The notes below the pieces were generated by a model. That model ran no database searches and was not told where the DNA came from. It was given only the letters and a program-made list of their open reading frames with translations. Positions 10,000 through 19,371 of a stretch of 64,000 nucleotides of DNA are shown in pieces; the first letter of the stretch is position 1, and each line of letters opens with the position of its first letter. This stretch comes from Lutibacter sp. (GTDB taxonomy: Bacteria > Bacteroidota > Bacteroidia > Flavobacteriales > Flavobacteriaceae). A program made the translations under genes and the position numbers. The stretch spans positions 1 to 64,000 of the forward strand of contig NZ_JABDRI010000055.1 of the NCBI RefSeq assembly GCF_013041805.1, in the 5' to 3' direction.

Positions 10000-10992
10000 A
10001 TGATTAGAATAGGAATAAACGGATTTGGGAGAATAGGAAGACTAGCTTTTAGAACTATTATTGAAAGAGAAAATATTGAAATTGTAGGAATTAATGATTT
10101 ATTAGAAGTTGAGCATTTAGCCTATTTATTGAAATATGATTCGGTACACGGAAAATTTGAAGGAGATATTTTAATAAAAGAAGGGTCTTTAATAGTTAAT
10201 GGAAAATCAATAAGAATCACTTCTGAGAAAAAACCAGAAAATATTCATTGGGATAAAATAAATGTAGATTTTGTAATTGAATCAACTGGTTTTTTTACAA
10301 GTAAAAGTCAAGCAGCACAACATATTAAAGGCGGAGCAAAAAAAGTGGTTATCTCTGCACCTTCAAAAGATGCACCTATGTTTGTTATGGGTGTTAACAA
10401 CAAGCTACTTTTAAAAGATGATTTAATTTTTTCTAATGCTTCCTGTACAACTAATTGTTTGGCTCCAGTTGCAAAGGTTTTACATGATAATTTTGTTATT
10501 GAAGAGGCATTAGTAAATACGGTTCATTCAACAACATCAAGTCAAAAAACAGTAGATGGACCCTCTGAAAAGTGGCGTAGAGGTCGATCAGCATTAAATA
10601 ATATGATTCCAACCACAACAAGTGCAGGAGTGGCAATTACTAAAATTATTCCAGAACTTGAAGGTAAAATATTGGCTATGGCAGTGAGAGTTCCAATAGT
10701 TGATGTTTCATTGGTTGATTTGACAGTTCGTTTAAAAAAAGGAACAACATATAAAGCTATAAAAGAAGCTATGAAAAAAGCTTCTGAGAACGAATTAAAA
10801 GGTATTTTAGGGTACACTGAGGATGAAGTAGTTTCTCAAGATTTTGTTTCAGAGTCAAGAACTTCCGTATTTGATGCAACTGCAGGTTTGGCGCTGAATG
10901 CCAATTTTTATAAAATTATTGCTTGGTATGATAATGAATTTGGCTATGCAAATAAAGTAGTAGATTTAATTGAATACTCAGCATCACTTTAA
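10000..10992 (+). CDS. gap: Type I glyceraldehyde-3-phosphate dehydrogenase
   Basis: 330 residues, normal for the type I enzyme. It oxidises glyceraldehyde 3-phosphate to 1,3-bisphosphoglycerate with NAD. The N-terminal Rossmann motif INGFGRIGR is at residues 6-14. The catalytic ASCTTNCLAP has Cys149, and His176 lies in VHSTTS. The C-terminal WYDNEFGYANK is intact. It lies 34 bp after pfkA and 20 bp before mgsA, so three enzymes acting around the triose-phosphate pool are clustered. Whether another gap paralogue exists elsewhere cannot be known from the window. Confidence 0.97.
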   Translation: MIRIGINGFGRIGRLAFRTIIERENIEIVGINDLLEVEHLAYLLKYDSVHGKFEGDILIKEGSLIVNGKSIRITSEKKPENIHWDKINVDFVIESTGFFTSKSQAAQHIKGGAKKVVISAPSKDAPMFVMGVNNKLLLKDDLIFSNASCTTNCLAPVAKVLHDNFVIEEALVNTVHSTTSSQKTVDGPSEKWRRGRSALNNMIPTTTSAGVAITKIIPELEGKILAMAVRVPIVDVSLVDLTVRLKKGTTYKAIKEAMKKASENELKGILGYTEDEVVSQDFVSESRTSVFDATAGLALNANFYKIIAWYDNEFGYANKVVDLIEYSASL

Positions 10993-11012
10993 CTATAAAA
11001 TCATTTAGAATT

Positions 11013-11375
11013 ATGGAAATTGCAATTATTGCGCACGATGGTAAAAAAGCTGAAATGATTCAGTTTTTAATGGATTTTAAAGCATTAATTTTAGCTAAAA
11101 AAGTTGAATTAGTTTCGACGGGAACTACAGGTAAAAATGCTGAGAAAGCAGGATTTAAAGTAAATAAATTTTTATCGGGCCCTTATGGAGGTGATGCTCA
11201 AATTGCTGCGCGTGTAGCCGAAGGTAAAACCAATATGGTCTTCTTTTTTAGAGATCCTTTAGGAATGCACCCGCATGAACCGGATATCGCAATGCTCATG
11301 CGTTTATGTGATGTTCATGATGTTCCATTAGCAACAAATCCTGCTACTGCAGAACTTTTAATGAAATCTATTTAA
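11013..11375 (+). CDS. mgsA: Methylglyoxal synthase
   Basis: 120 residues, a little shorter than the 152-residue E. coli enzyme but complete over the conserved core. It converts dihydroxyacetone phosphate to methylglyoxal and phosphate, relieving sugar-phosphate overload. Visible motifs are AHDGKK (residues 7-12), the phosphate-binding STGTTG (35-40), SGPYGGDAQIAA with the catalytic Asp at 61, and RDPLGMHPHEPDI with the conserved His at 88. It directly follows pfkA and gap, consistent with a valve at the triose-phosphate node when phosphate limits Gap. Its stop is 4 bp from the convergent ridA stop. Confidence 0.93.
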   Translation: MEIAIIAHDGKKAEMIQFLMDFKALILAKKVELVSTGTTGKNAEKAGFKVNKFLSGPYGGDAQIAARVAEGKTNMVFFFRDPLGMHPHEPDIAMLMRLCDVHDVPLATNPATAELLMKSI

Positions 11376-11379
11376 ACTA

Positions 11380-11760
11380 TTATTTAATTGCAATCATTGA
11401 AATTTCAACGTTTACAAATAACGGTAAATTTCCAACTTCAACAGTTTCTCTTGCAGGTGCTGTATCTGCATTAAAATACGTAGCATATACCGTATTTATT
11501 TTTGCAAAGTCGTTCATGTTTTTAACAAATATGGTTGTTTTTACAACATTGTCAAAGGTCATTTCAGCTTCAGTTAAAACAGCTTTCATATTTTCTAAAA
11601 CTTGCTTAGTTTCAGCTTCTATAGTTTCATTAATAATAGTTCCTGTCGAAGGATTAATTCCAATTTGTCCAGAAGTATATAGAGTATCTCCTTTTAAAAC
11701 TGCTTGGTTGTAAGGGCCAACAGGTGCTGGCGCATTTGTTGTTTTAATAATTTTTTTCAT
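11380..11760 (-). CDS. ridA: RidA family enamine/imine deaminase
   Basis: 126 residues, the exact size of the YjgF/YER057c/UK114 (RidA) family, which hydrolyses reactive 2-aminoacrylate released by PLP enzymes. The sequence begins with the typical TTNAPAPVGPYNQAV. It contains TSGQIGINPSTG and ends with the signature PARETVEVGNLP, whose Arg binds substrate carboxylate, and VEISMIAI. It lies 13 bp downstream of the lptD-like gene on the same strand, probably co-transcribed, and converges on mgsA with no room for a terminator. Confidence 0.95.
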   Translation of the reverse strand: MKKIIKTTNAPAPVGPYNQAVLKGDTLYTSGQIGINPSTGTIINETIEAETKQVLENMKAVLTEAEMTFDNVVKTTIFVKNMNDFAKINTVYATYFNADTAPARETVEVGNLPLFVNVEISMIAIK

Positions 11761-11773
11761 AAAATATATAATT

Positions 11774-14452
11774 TTAAAATAATCGTCTGTCAGGTACTTG
11801 TCTTTTGTCGTATTTTAAATCACTAAGCATAGAGGATTTTACACCTAAGAAAAAGTAGTACGTTTGTCTGTCTCCAAAAGGCACCCAATTAAAATTCAAT
11901 TTCCAGCTGTCTAAATCTCGGGAAAAACGCAATTGGGTATAACTAAAACCTTTATTTTTTATATCATAACCACTTGATGCTCCAACCTTCCATTTTGGTG
12001 TTAGTTCAATGTCTCCTGAAACCATTAAAGAATTTGAAGAAATTTCTTTTTGTCTAGCTGTATTCAAATAATTTAAAGAATACGCTAGTTTTAAGGTCCA
12101 AGGAAATGTAGCTCTATACAATTTAGCAGTTTTTGAATTCTTATTAGACTTGTTATTATTAGAACTTAAATCATTGCTCGTATTTAGATTTTCACCAAAT
12201 ATTCCATCAGAATTATTAGCGTCTGCATTTTGCTGTGCAGCACTTTTTGTTCCTTCAGACTTGCTACTTGCAAGATCATAATTCATTGTTAACGCGGCAT
12301 TGGTTAATCGAAATAAACTTCCTCCGTTATTTATATTAAAGGTATTAATTTTTTTCCCTTCAGCAGTAATTGCATATGGATCAAAGGTCGCATTTACATT
12401 TAATTTTAATTTTTTCTTAAATAAGTCTGTACCAGCAGTCATTCTTACAGGACTCCATTTTAAAGAATCTGCTGCCATATTGTAACTTGAAGAAAAATTT
12501 AAATTATTAATTAAAGTAACTTTTTCAGGTTCAACTTTGGTTGAATCTTTAGACATTACCTTTGCTTCAATAGTGTTGTTTATTGTAAATCCTAAACTAT
12601 TAGAAAGTCCCGTACTAGGTCCGCCATAAACACCATTGGTAAAAGGTGAGTACTCAACAATATCATTTGCGTCTTGACTTTGTTGTACTTCCTCAAAAAA
12701 TGAACTAAAATCTGGGCGATAACCGTAAGAAATTGAAGGTCTAATTGTATGCCTTATGGCTTGTAATCTCCCTTTTTTAAAGTTGAACATCCCGTAAATA
12801 GTTGTAGCTAACGAAGCACCAGCCGTATATTCTCTAAATGAACTGAATCTATTAATAGTATCCGAGACTACTATGTTTTCTTCAGCATTATATGTTTTAC
12901 TAATTTTATCAAAATACCAAACCTCTTTATAATTTGCATTTGGAGATAATGTAAAATATTTTAAAACTTTCATATTTGTATTAAAAGAGGCATTGTGTTG
13001 TAATCCAGATTTGGCAGTTTCAAACATTTCTTTTTTAAAGAAAAACTCATCGGTGGTGTTAATTTTGTAATCTCCCTTCATAGAATAGGTAACTCCTAAC
13101 TTTTGAATTGCATTATTTTTACCACCAGATTTAGTGGTAAAAGGATATATTCTATCCATATTTAATTGTAAAGAGGGCAATGACATGGTAATACTTTGCG
13201 TATTTGTATTTTGGGAGTGTGTTGCAGAAACAGCTAAATTAAAAGGGGTACCTACAAACTTTTTGTAATAAGAGATAGATGAATTAAGTGTATTATTTAA
13301 AAATGAATTGGTATTATATTCATTTAAAGATTGTCTATAATAAGTACTACTCCCTAAGTTTACAGACGCAGAGAACCGAGCGTTTGGATTTGATTTTGAA
13401 TCTTGGCTATGGCTCCATCTAATATTGTAGTTAGTTGTTTTAGAAAAATCGTCGAAACCACGAATACTATTTTTTAAATTTTCATATCTAATACTAATAT
13501 TTCCATTGAACTTATAACGAACAACATAACTTGATTCTGTTCTTAAACCCCAACTTCCATTGGTGTAAACATCTCCCAAAACAGCTAAATCTACATAGTC
13601 ATTAATAGCAAAATAATAACCTCCATTTTGTAAAAAGTAACCTTGTTCAGCCGTATCTCCCCATGTTGGCATAATAAAGCCAGAGACATTTCCTTTTGTT
13701 AATGGAATGTATGCAAAGGGTAAAAATAGCGGAGTTGGAACATCTTGAATAACCAAATTACTCAAACCAATAACTAATTTTTTATTTGGGACAATTTTTG
13801 CTTTTGCCGTTTTTATATAAAAATCAGGATCTTCTTTCTCTGAAGTTGTAAATTTTATGTTTTGGACATATATAGTTGAATCGTTTTCCTTTTTCATAAC
13901 TTCTCCCCTTATAATTACACCATCTTGCTCCGTGCGCAATCCCCAAATTTTTGCTTTTTCAGATTTAAAATTGAAAGAAATAGTATCTTGTGTTGATTCT
14001 TCAGTACCTTGCTTAAAAACAGGAAGTTGTACGTAATTTCCTATGGTATCCTTTATTCCTCTTGCCCAAACTTCATTGGTATTATTATCAATTTCAATAT
14101 AACCAGCAGTTAAATCAATATCTTTATAATGTATGTGAGCATTATTAAACAAAATAATTTTATTGTTTTTTATATCTTGTCTTATTAAGCTATCTGCCGA
14201 GTGTTCGATAATACTTTCAAGTAATTCCTTAGGTTTTATAATTGAATCTTTAGCAATAGGAATTATAGAATCTTTTTTCTGTGGAATTATAGAATCGATT
14301 GATTTTACTTGTAAATTTTCACCTAGTTCTTTGCTTAATTCCTGAGAATAAGTCACTGTATTGATAATGCTACTTAAAGCTATCAAAAATAAGGTAAAAT
14401 AAGTATTTCTATTAGATGTTTTAATAATGAAATATTTTATAAAAAAAACCAT
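11774..14452 (-). CDS. lptD: LptD-like outer-membrane LPS assembly protein
   Basis: 892 residues with an N-terminal hydrophobic export segment (about residues 18-36). A periplasmic OstA/LptA-like beta-jellyroll follows (about residues 90-240; ILFNNAHIHYKDIDLTAGYI resembles the OstA repeat). The C-terminal two-thirds looks like an outer-membrane beta barrel, including the LptD-type AYIPLTKGNVSGFIMPTWG segment. LptD inserts lipopolysaccharide into the outer leaflet. Paired Cys typical of proteobacterial LptD are not evident, as in many Bacteroidota homologues. An Asn/Ser-rich low-complexity insert occurs near residues 740-775. The neighbours (amidase, MlaD-like) are also envelope genes. The start could lie a few codons downstream. 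Confidence 0.85.
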   Translation of the reverse strand: MVFFIKYFIIKTSNRNTYFTLFLIALSSIINTVTYSQELSKELGENLQVKSIDSIIPQKKDSIIPIAKDSIIKPKELLESIIEHSADSLIRQDIKNNKIILFNNAHIHYKDIDLTAGYIEIDNNTNEVWARGIKDTIGNYVQLPVFKQGTEESTQDTISFNFKSEKAKIWGLRTEQDGVIIRGEVMKKENDSTIYVQNIKFTTSEKEDPDFYIKTAKAKIVPNKKLVIGLSNLVIQDVPTPLFLPFAYIPLTKGNVSGFIMPTWGDTAEQGYFLQNGGYYFAINDYVDLAVLGDVYTNGSWGLRTESSYVVRYKFNGNISIRYENLKNSIRGFDDFSKTTNYNIRWSHSQDSKSNPNARFSASVNLGSSTYYRQSLNEYNTNSFLNNTLNSSISYYKKFVGTPFNLAVSATHSQNTNTQSITMSLPSLQLNMDRIYPFTTKSGGKNNAIQKLGVTYSMKGDYKINTTDEFFFKKEMFETAKSGLQHNASFNTNMKVLKYFTLSPNANYKEVWYFDKISKTYNAEENIVVSDTINRFSSFREYTAGASLATTIYGMFNFKKGRLQAIRHTIRPSISYGYRPDFSSFFEEVQQSQDANDIVEYSPFTNGVYGGPSTGLSNSLGFTINNTIEAKVMSKDSTKVEPEKVTLINNLNFSSSYNMAADSLKWSPVRMTAGTDLFKKKLKLNVNATFDPYAITAEGKKINTFNINNGGSLFRLTNAALTMNYDLASSKSEGTKSAAQQNADANNSDGIFGENLNTSNDLSSNNNKSNKNSKTAKLYRATFPWTLKLAYSLNYLNTARQKEISSNSLMVSGDIELTPKWKVGASSGYDIKNKGFSYTQLRFSRDLDSWKLNFNWVPFGDRQTYYFFLGVKSSMLSDLKYDKRQVPDRRLF

Positions 14453-14583
14453 AAAATTGGGCTGATAGCATAACTTTTTTTACATTAGCTTAGAATTAAT
14501 CAACCACATAATTGATTGTTTGTAAATGTATGGCTTAATATTTGAAACACACAAATAACAAACGCCAAAAATAATTAAAATAA

Positions 14584-15708
14584 TTGATGAACTTGCAACT
14601 CTTTTCTAAATTTAAGGTTAGAACGAAATTAAATGTAATTTTCGTGTTTTTGATGATCTTTTTTTCTAATAATTATGATGTTTTTTCTCAAAAAAAGGAT
14701 TTTATAGTTGTGTTAGATGCTGGACATGGTGGAAAAGATCCTGGTAAGGTTGGCTATAAAAACAGCAAGGAAAAAGAAATTGCCCTTAATATTGTCTTAC
14801 ACGTAGGTAAATTATTAGAAAAGGAACCAAATGTTAAAGTTGTTTATACACGTAAAACAGATGTTTTTGTAGATTTATGGGAGCGAGGGAGAATAGCTAA
14901 TAAAGCAGATGCGGATTTGTTTGTTTCTGTTCATTGCAATGCACATAGCTCGCAGGCTTTAGGTTCAGAAACTTGGGTGTTAGGAACGCATGCAAACCGT
15001 CAAAATTTTGAAGTTGCGAAGGCTGAGAACTCTGTTATATTATTAGAGGAAGATTACAAAACAAATTATAAAGGTTTTGACCCTAATTCACCAGAATCAG
15101 TTATTGGGCTCACTTTAATGCAGGAGGAATACTTAGATCAAAGTATTCAGCTGGCGAGTATTGTTCAAGACGGATTTACTAATACATTAAAAAGAAAAAA
15201 CAGAGGTGTAAAGCAAGCAGGTTTTGTAGTTTTACATCAAACATATATGCCAAGTATTTTAATCGAAACAGGTTTTTTAACAAATAAAACTGAAGGAACT
15301 TTTTTAAATTCCAAAGTAGGCCAAGAAAAATTCTCTGAATCTATTTATAAAGGTATTGTAAAATATTTTAACCAACTTTCATTAAATTCTGTTGCCAATG
15401 AAGAGATTGATGAGCAACCAAAAGAACAACCAAAAGAAGTTAAAAGTGTTGAAAAAAATATTCAATTTAAAGTTCAAATTGCTGCAGGAAAACGTAAGTT
15501 GGCAACTAAATCGTATAATTTTAAGGGTTTAAAAAATGTAGAACGTGTTAAATTTGGAAAAATCTACAGGTATTATTTAGGTAATACTTCTGATTTTACT
15601 GAAATAAATAAAGTTAAAAAACAAGCAAATTCTAAAGGATATACAACCGCTTTTATAGTCGCTTTTAAAAATGGAAAAAAAATATCTATTGATGATGTTT
15701 TTAAATAA
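14584..15708 (+). CDS. N-acetylmuramoyl-L-alanine amidase (Amidase_3) with SPOR-like C-terminus
   Basis: 374 residues. A hydrophobic export segment (residues 18-35) precedes an Amidase_3 domain. VVLDAGHGGKDPG carries the zinc ligand His48, SVHCNAHSS a second zinc His, and LIETGFLTN the catalytic Glu. The enzyme cleaves the amide between muramic acid and the peptide stem during septal splitting. A linker rich in Glu-Gln-Pro-Lys (about residues 275-295) leads to a last domain of about 80 residues with a SPOR-like pattern, which would target septal peptidoglycan (inference). It is divergent from lptD and the first gene of an apparent plus-strand series. Confidence 0.92.
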   Translation: MMNLQLFSKFKVRTKLNVIFVFLMIFFSNNYDVFSQKKDFIVVLDAGHGGKDPGKVGYKNSKEKEIALNIVLHVGKLLEKEPNVKVVYTRKTDVFVDLWERGRIANKADADLFVSVHCNAHSSQALGSETWVLGTHANRQNFEVAKAENSVILLEEDYKTNYKGFDPNSPESVIGLTLMQEEYLDQSIQLASIVQDGFTNTLKRKNRGVKQAGFVVLHQTYMPSILIETGFLTNKTEGTFLNSKVGQEKFSESIYKGIVKYFNQLSLNSVANEEIDEQPKEQPKEVKSVEKNIQFKVQIAAGKRKLATKSYNFKGLKNVERVKFGKIYRYYLGNTSDFTEINKVKKQANSKGYTTAFIVAFKNGKKISIDDVFK

Positions 15709-15764
15709 ATCATACCAATTTTGGGTAAATAATTAGTAATATTGCTTTTATAAATATTGTTATT

Positions 15765-16724
15765 TTGAAAATTACAAGAGAAGTAAAAACAGGGATAGTT
15801 GCAGTTAGTGTTATTGCACTATTTATTTGGGGATTTAATTTTATGAAAGGCCTTAACTTATTTGATGGTCCTTCGAAAACATATTTAACAGAATATAGTA
15901 ATGTTCAAGGTTTAAACACTGCAAGTGTGGTAACTATTAATGGTGTAGAAGTAGGGAAAGTTATTAATATTATGTTTAATAAAGACCCTGAAAAAAGGGG
16001 GGGGTTAATTGTAGAATTTAGTGTTGAAAATGATTTTGAATTTTCGAAACAAAGTGTGGCTAAAATCTACAGCGCGAGCTTAATGGGAGGAAAATCATTA
16101 GCTGTTGTGCCTTCTTACGAAGGTGAAATGGCTAAACCAGGTGATTTTTTAACGGGAGAAATTGAATCGGATATATTTTCTTCAGTAACAGAAAAACTAA
16201 ACCCATTACAGGCAAAAGTTGAAGATGTGATAGTTAGTGCAGATTCTTTAATGACGAGTTTAACCGATGTATTAGATGCTAATAGTAGAGCTCATTTAAA
16301 ATCAAGTATTTCTCAGCTTAATGCCACCATTACCAATTTTAAAACTATTTCTGAAAGAGTAGATAAATTAATTCAAACTAATGAAGAAAAAATGGGATTT
16401 ACCCTTGCAAATGCTGAGGTAATGACAAGTAATTTAGCGAAACTTTCAGATACTTTAGTTGATGCTAATTTAGGACTAACTGTTAAAAATTTAGAAGCGA
16501 CAGTTACTAATTTAAATAAAATTTTAGCAAGTGTAGAATCTGGTGAAGGCACTTTAGGTAAGCTAGTTAAGGATGAGAGAATGTATAATAACTTAGCTAA
16601 TTCGTCAAAAGAATTAGAAGAGTTATTACGAGAGATGAAACTACATCCTAAGCGTTTTGTTCATTTTTCATTATTCGGAAAAAAGGATAAAGGGTATCAA
16701 GAATCTGAAGATCAAAAAGAGTAG
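15765..16724 (+). CDS. MlaD/MCE family lipid-transport protein, TTG start
   Basis: 319 residues with one N-terminal transmembrane helix (about residues 10-26). The MCE/MlaD domain (about residues 38-120) contains VQGLNTASVVTINGVEVGKV. A long alpha-helical region (about residues 150-290) may form the periplasmic needle or coil. MCE proteins form hexameric channels that move lipids between the membranes. The start is TTG at 15765: the following KITREVKTGI matches how I recall Bacteroidota family members beginning, and no ATG exists upstream in frame. It sits between an amidase and an Fe-S oxidoreductase gene. MlaE/MlaF partners are not in the window. Confidence 0.9.
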   Translation: MKITREVKTGIVAVSVIALFIWGFNFMKGLNLFDGPSKTYLTEYSNVQGLNTASVVTINGVEVGKVINIMFNKDPEKRGGLIVEFSVENDFEFSKQSVAKIYSASLMGGKSLAVVPSYEGEMAKPGDFLTGEIESDIFSSVTEKLNPLQAKVEDVIVSADSLMTSLTDVLDANSRAHLKSSISQLNATITNFKTISERVDKLIQTNEEKMGFTLANAEVMTSNLAKLSDTLVDANLGLTVKNLEATVTNLNKILASVESGEGTLGKLVKDERMYNNLANSSKELEELLREMKLHPKRFVHFSLFGKKDKGYQESEDQKE

Positions 16725-16763
16725 AATATATTTTAGAAATAAAATTGACAATAACCAACACGT

Positions 16764-18065
16764 ATGAATTATCTTGACAATATTGCATTTGCAATCCTTT
16801 TAGTTTTAGGAATTGGGTTTTTTGTAAAAAATGTTAAAAAACTAACTAGAAATATTAAGTTAGGTAAAGATGTAAATAGAACTGATAATTCGAAAGCACG
16901 TTGGAAAAATATGGTGATGGTTGCCATAGGTCAATCTAAAATGGTGAAGCGACCTATCGCAGCAATTTTACATATTATTGTTTATGTTGGATTTATTATT
17001 GTCAATATTGAAGTTATAGAGATATTGATTGATGGACTTTTTGGGACTCATAGAATTCTATCTTTTTTAGGAGGTTTTTATAATTTTTTAATTGCTTCTT
17101 TTGAATTATTAGCATTCCTCGTTTTAGTATCAGTAACCATTTTTTGGTTGCGAAGAATGGTTCTTAGAATACCTCGTTTCTGGAATAAAGAAATGAAAGG
17201 ATTCCCTAAAAATGATGCGCTTTATATTTTGTATTTTGAAATGGTTTTAATGTCACTATTTCTTATAATGAATGCCACTGATATTCATTTTCAAGAAATG
17301 AACTCAGGAAACTTAATAAGTCAATTTCTAGTGCCAATTTTTGACGGATTTAGTGTTGAAAGTCTACATTTAATTGAGCGTACTGCGTGGTGGATTCATA
17401 TTATAGGGATTCTTATATTTTTAAATTATTTATATTACTCTAAGCATCTTCATATTTTATTGGCGTTTCCAAATACATTTTATGCTAATTTAAATGTAAT
17501 AGGAAAATTAGATAACCTTGAATCGGTAAAGAATGAAGTAAAGTTAATGTTAGACCCAGATGCAGATCCTTATGCAGCAGTGCCTGAAACAGAAAATGAT
17601 GTTCCTGAAAAATTTGGAGCAAGTGATGTTACAGATTTAAATTGGGTTCAATTAATGAATGCTTATACATGTACTGAGTGTGGTCGTTGTACTTCATCTT
17701 GCCCAGCAAATCAGACTGGTAAAGAATTATCTCCTCGAGCTATTATGATGAAAACACGTGATAGATTAGAAGAGGTAGGAAACAATATTGATAAAAACGG
17801 AAAGTTTATTGATGATGGTAAACAATTGCTAAATGATTATATAACTCCTGAAGAATTGTGGGCTTGCACAAGTTGTAATGCCTGTGTAGAGGAGTGTCCG
17901 GTAAATATAGATCCGCTATCTATTATTATAGATATGAGACGTTATTTAGTGATGGAAGAATCTTCTGCACCACAAGAATTAAATATGATGATGACCAATA
18001 TTGAAAATAATGGGGCTCCTTGGCAATACAATCAGATGGATCGATTGAATTGGAAGGATGAATAG
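16764..18065 (+). CDS. Membrane-anchored 4Fe-4S oxidoreductase, heterodisulfide reductase-like
   Basis: 433 residues. The N-terminal half has several transmembrane helices with His residues that may bind haem, as in nitrate-reductase gamma-like domains. The C-terminal half carries two 4Fe-4S motifs, CTECGRCTSSCPAN starting at Cys303 and CTSCNACVEECPV starting at Cys368. This is the architecture of HdrC/HdrE-like or GlpC-like electron-transfer subunits acting at the quinone pool. The CCG-domain partner (HdrB-like) lies at 18551, separated only by a HAD-like gene, and menA (menaquinone) follows. The electron donor is unknown. Confidence 0.88.
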   Translation: MNYLDNIAFAILLVLGIGFFVKNVKKLTRNIKLGKDVNRTDNSKARWKNMVMVAIGQSKMVKRPIAAILHIIVYVGFIIVNIEVIEILIDGLFGTHRILSFLGGFYNFLIASFELLAFLVLVSVTIFWLRRMVLRIPRFWNKEMKGFPKNDALYILYFEMVLMSLFLIMNATDIHFQEMNSGNLISQFLVPIFDGFSVESLHLIERTAWWIHIIGILIFLNYLYYSKHLHILLAFPNTFYANLNVIGKLDNLESVKNEVKLMLDPDADPYAAVPETENDVPEKFGASDVTDLNWVQLMNAYTCTECGRCTSSCPANQTGKELSPRAIMMKTRDRLEEVGNNIDKNGKFIDDGKQLLNDYITPEELWACTSCNACVEECPVNIDPLSIIIDMRRYLVMEESSAPQELNMMMTNIENNGAPWQYNQMDRLNWKDE

Positions 18066-18084
18066 AATTTTTTAAAAAACAGGA

Positions 18085-18531
18085 ATGAAAAAAGAAGACG
18101 TAGATAAATTATTACATGATAAAGTGGAAGCAGGATTGCATATTAGTCCTATTTTACCCGAAGGAATTAAAAATTATTTAATTGACATTGATGGAACAGT
18201 ATGTGATGATATTCCAAATGAAGAGCCGGAAAGAATGCTTACAGCAAAAGTATATCCTGATGCGCTGGATACTTTAAATAAATGGTTTGATGAAGGACAT
18301 GTAATTTGTTTTTTTACATCAAGAACAGAAGAGCATAGAGTTTACACTGAAACTTGGTTAAAAGAAAATGGATTTAAATATCATAGTTTATTAATGGGAA
18401 AACCAAGAGGAGGAAATTACCATTGGATTGATAACCATTTAGTAAAAGCTACAAGATATAGAGGTAAATTTACTGATTTAGTAGAAAAAGATGTTACTAT
18501 TGAAGTTTTTGATGACGGACAGCACGAATAA
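18085..18531 (+). CDS. Small HAD-like hydrolase
   Basis: 148 residues. The core shows HAD superfamily motifs: IDIDGTVCDD (motif I, double Asp, about residues 33-42), FFTSRTEEH (motif II with Ser/Thr, about residues 75-83), and a Lys in MGKPRGGNYHWIDNH (motif III and the acidic/His end). The family normally uses the first Asp to form a phospho-enzyme. Homologues in Flavobacteriia are, as I recall, often labelled phosphoheptose isomerase or LNS2-like, which the motifs do not support. It is sandwiched with about 20 bp gaps between the two iron-sulfur genes, so it is probably co-expressed with them. The substrate is unknown. Confidence 0.8.
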   Translation: MKKEDVDKLLHDKVEAGLHISPILPEGIKNYLIDIDGTVCDDIPNEEPERMLTAKVYPDALDTLNKWFDEGHVICFFTSRTEEHRVYTETWLKENGFKYHSLLMGKPRGGNYHWIDNHLVKATRYRGKFTDLVEKDVTIEVFDDGQHE

Positions 18532-18550
18532 ATAAAAAAATATTTTTAGA

Positions 18551-19330
18551 ATGAATGTACCAACAATGGCAGAAATGATGGCACAAGGAAAACAACCTGA
18601 AGTATTATTTTGGGTAGGTTGTGCCGGTAGCTTTGATGATAGAGCTAAAAAAATTACAAAGGCATTTGTAAAAATCTTAAATGCTGCAAAGGTGGAATTT
18701 GCGGTTTTAGGAACAGAAGAAAGTTGCTCTGGAGATCCTGCAAAAAGAGCTGGAAATGAGTTCTTATTCCAAATGCAAGCCATGACTAATATTGAAGTGT
18801 TGAATGCGTATGAAATAAAAAAAATAGTCACAGCTTGTCCTCACTGTTTCAATACCCTAAAAAATGAATACCCTGAACTAGGAGGTGTTTATGAAGTGGT
18901 GCATCACACAGAGTTACTCAAATCTTTGGTTGATGAAGGTAGAATTACCATTGAAGGTGGAGAATTTAAAGGTAAAAAAATCACTTTTCATGACCCTTGT
19001 TATTTAGGGCGTTCTAATGATATTTATGAAGCACCAAGAGATTTAATAAAGCAATTAGATGTTGAATTGGTAGAAATGAAGCATTGCAAAAGTAACGGTT
19101 TATGTTGTGGGGCAGGAGGTGCTCAAATGTTTAAAGATGCAGAAAAAGGTGACAAAGAAATTAATATTGAAAGAACTGAACAAGCAATAGAAGTAAATCC
19201 TGATATTATTGCAACTGGTTGCCCATTTTGTAATACGATGATGACGGATGGTGTTAAAATTACAAATAACGAGGAAAAAGTGGACGTATTGGATATTGCC
19301 GAAATTATAGCAAAAAACAATAAACTATAA
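18551..19330 (+). CDS. Heterodisulfide reductase-related CCG-domain Fe-S protein
   Basis: 259 residues with two Cys-rich CCG (DUF224) domains like HdrB/GlpC/LutA. The visible ligands are WVGCAGSFDDR, ESCSGDP, ACPHCFNTL, HDPCYLGR, SNGLCCGAGG and the terminal GCPFCNTM. HdrB-type CCG repeats bind noncubane 4Fe-4S clusters. It has no transmembrane segment, so it should be a cytoplasmic partner of the membrane 4Fe-4S subunit encoded upstream at 16764. Such pairs oxidise an unknown reductant and pass electrons to menaquinone. The menA gene follows 41 bp downstream. Confidence 0.88.
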   Translation: MNVPTMAEMMAQGKQPEVLFWVGCAGSFDDRAKKITKAFVKILNAAKVEFAVLGTEESCSGDPAKRAGNEFLFQMQAMTNIEVLNAYEIKKIVTACPHCFNTLKNEYPELGGVYEVVHHTELLKSLVDEGRITIEGGEFKGKKITFHDPCYLGRSNDIYEAPRDLIKQLDVELVEMKHCKSNGLCCGAGGAQMFKDAEKGDKEINIERTEQAIEVNPDIIATGCPFCNTMMTDGVKITNNEEKVDVLDIAEIIAKNNKL

Positions 19331-19371
19331 TACACTTATTTATACAGTTACTTAGAATTATTTAGTTATAT

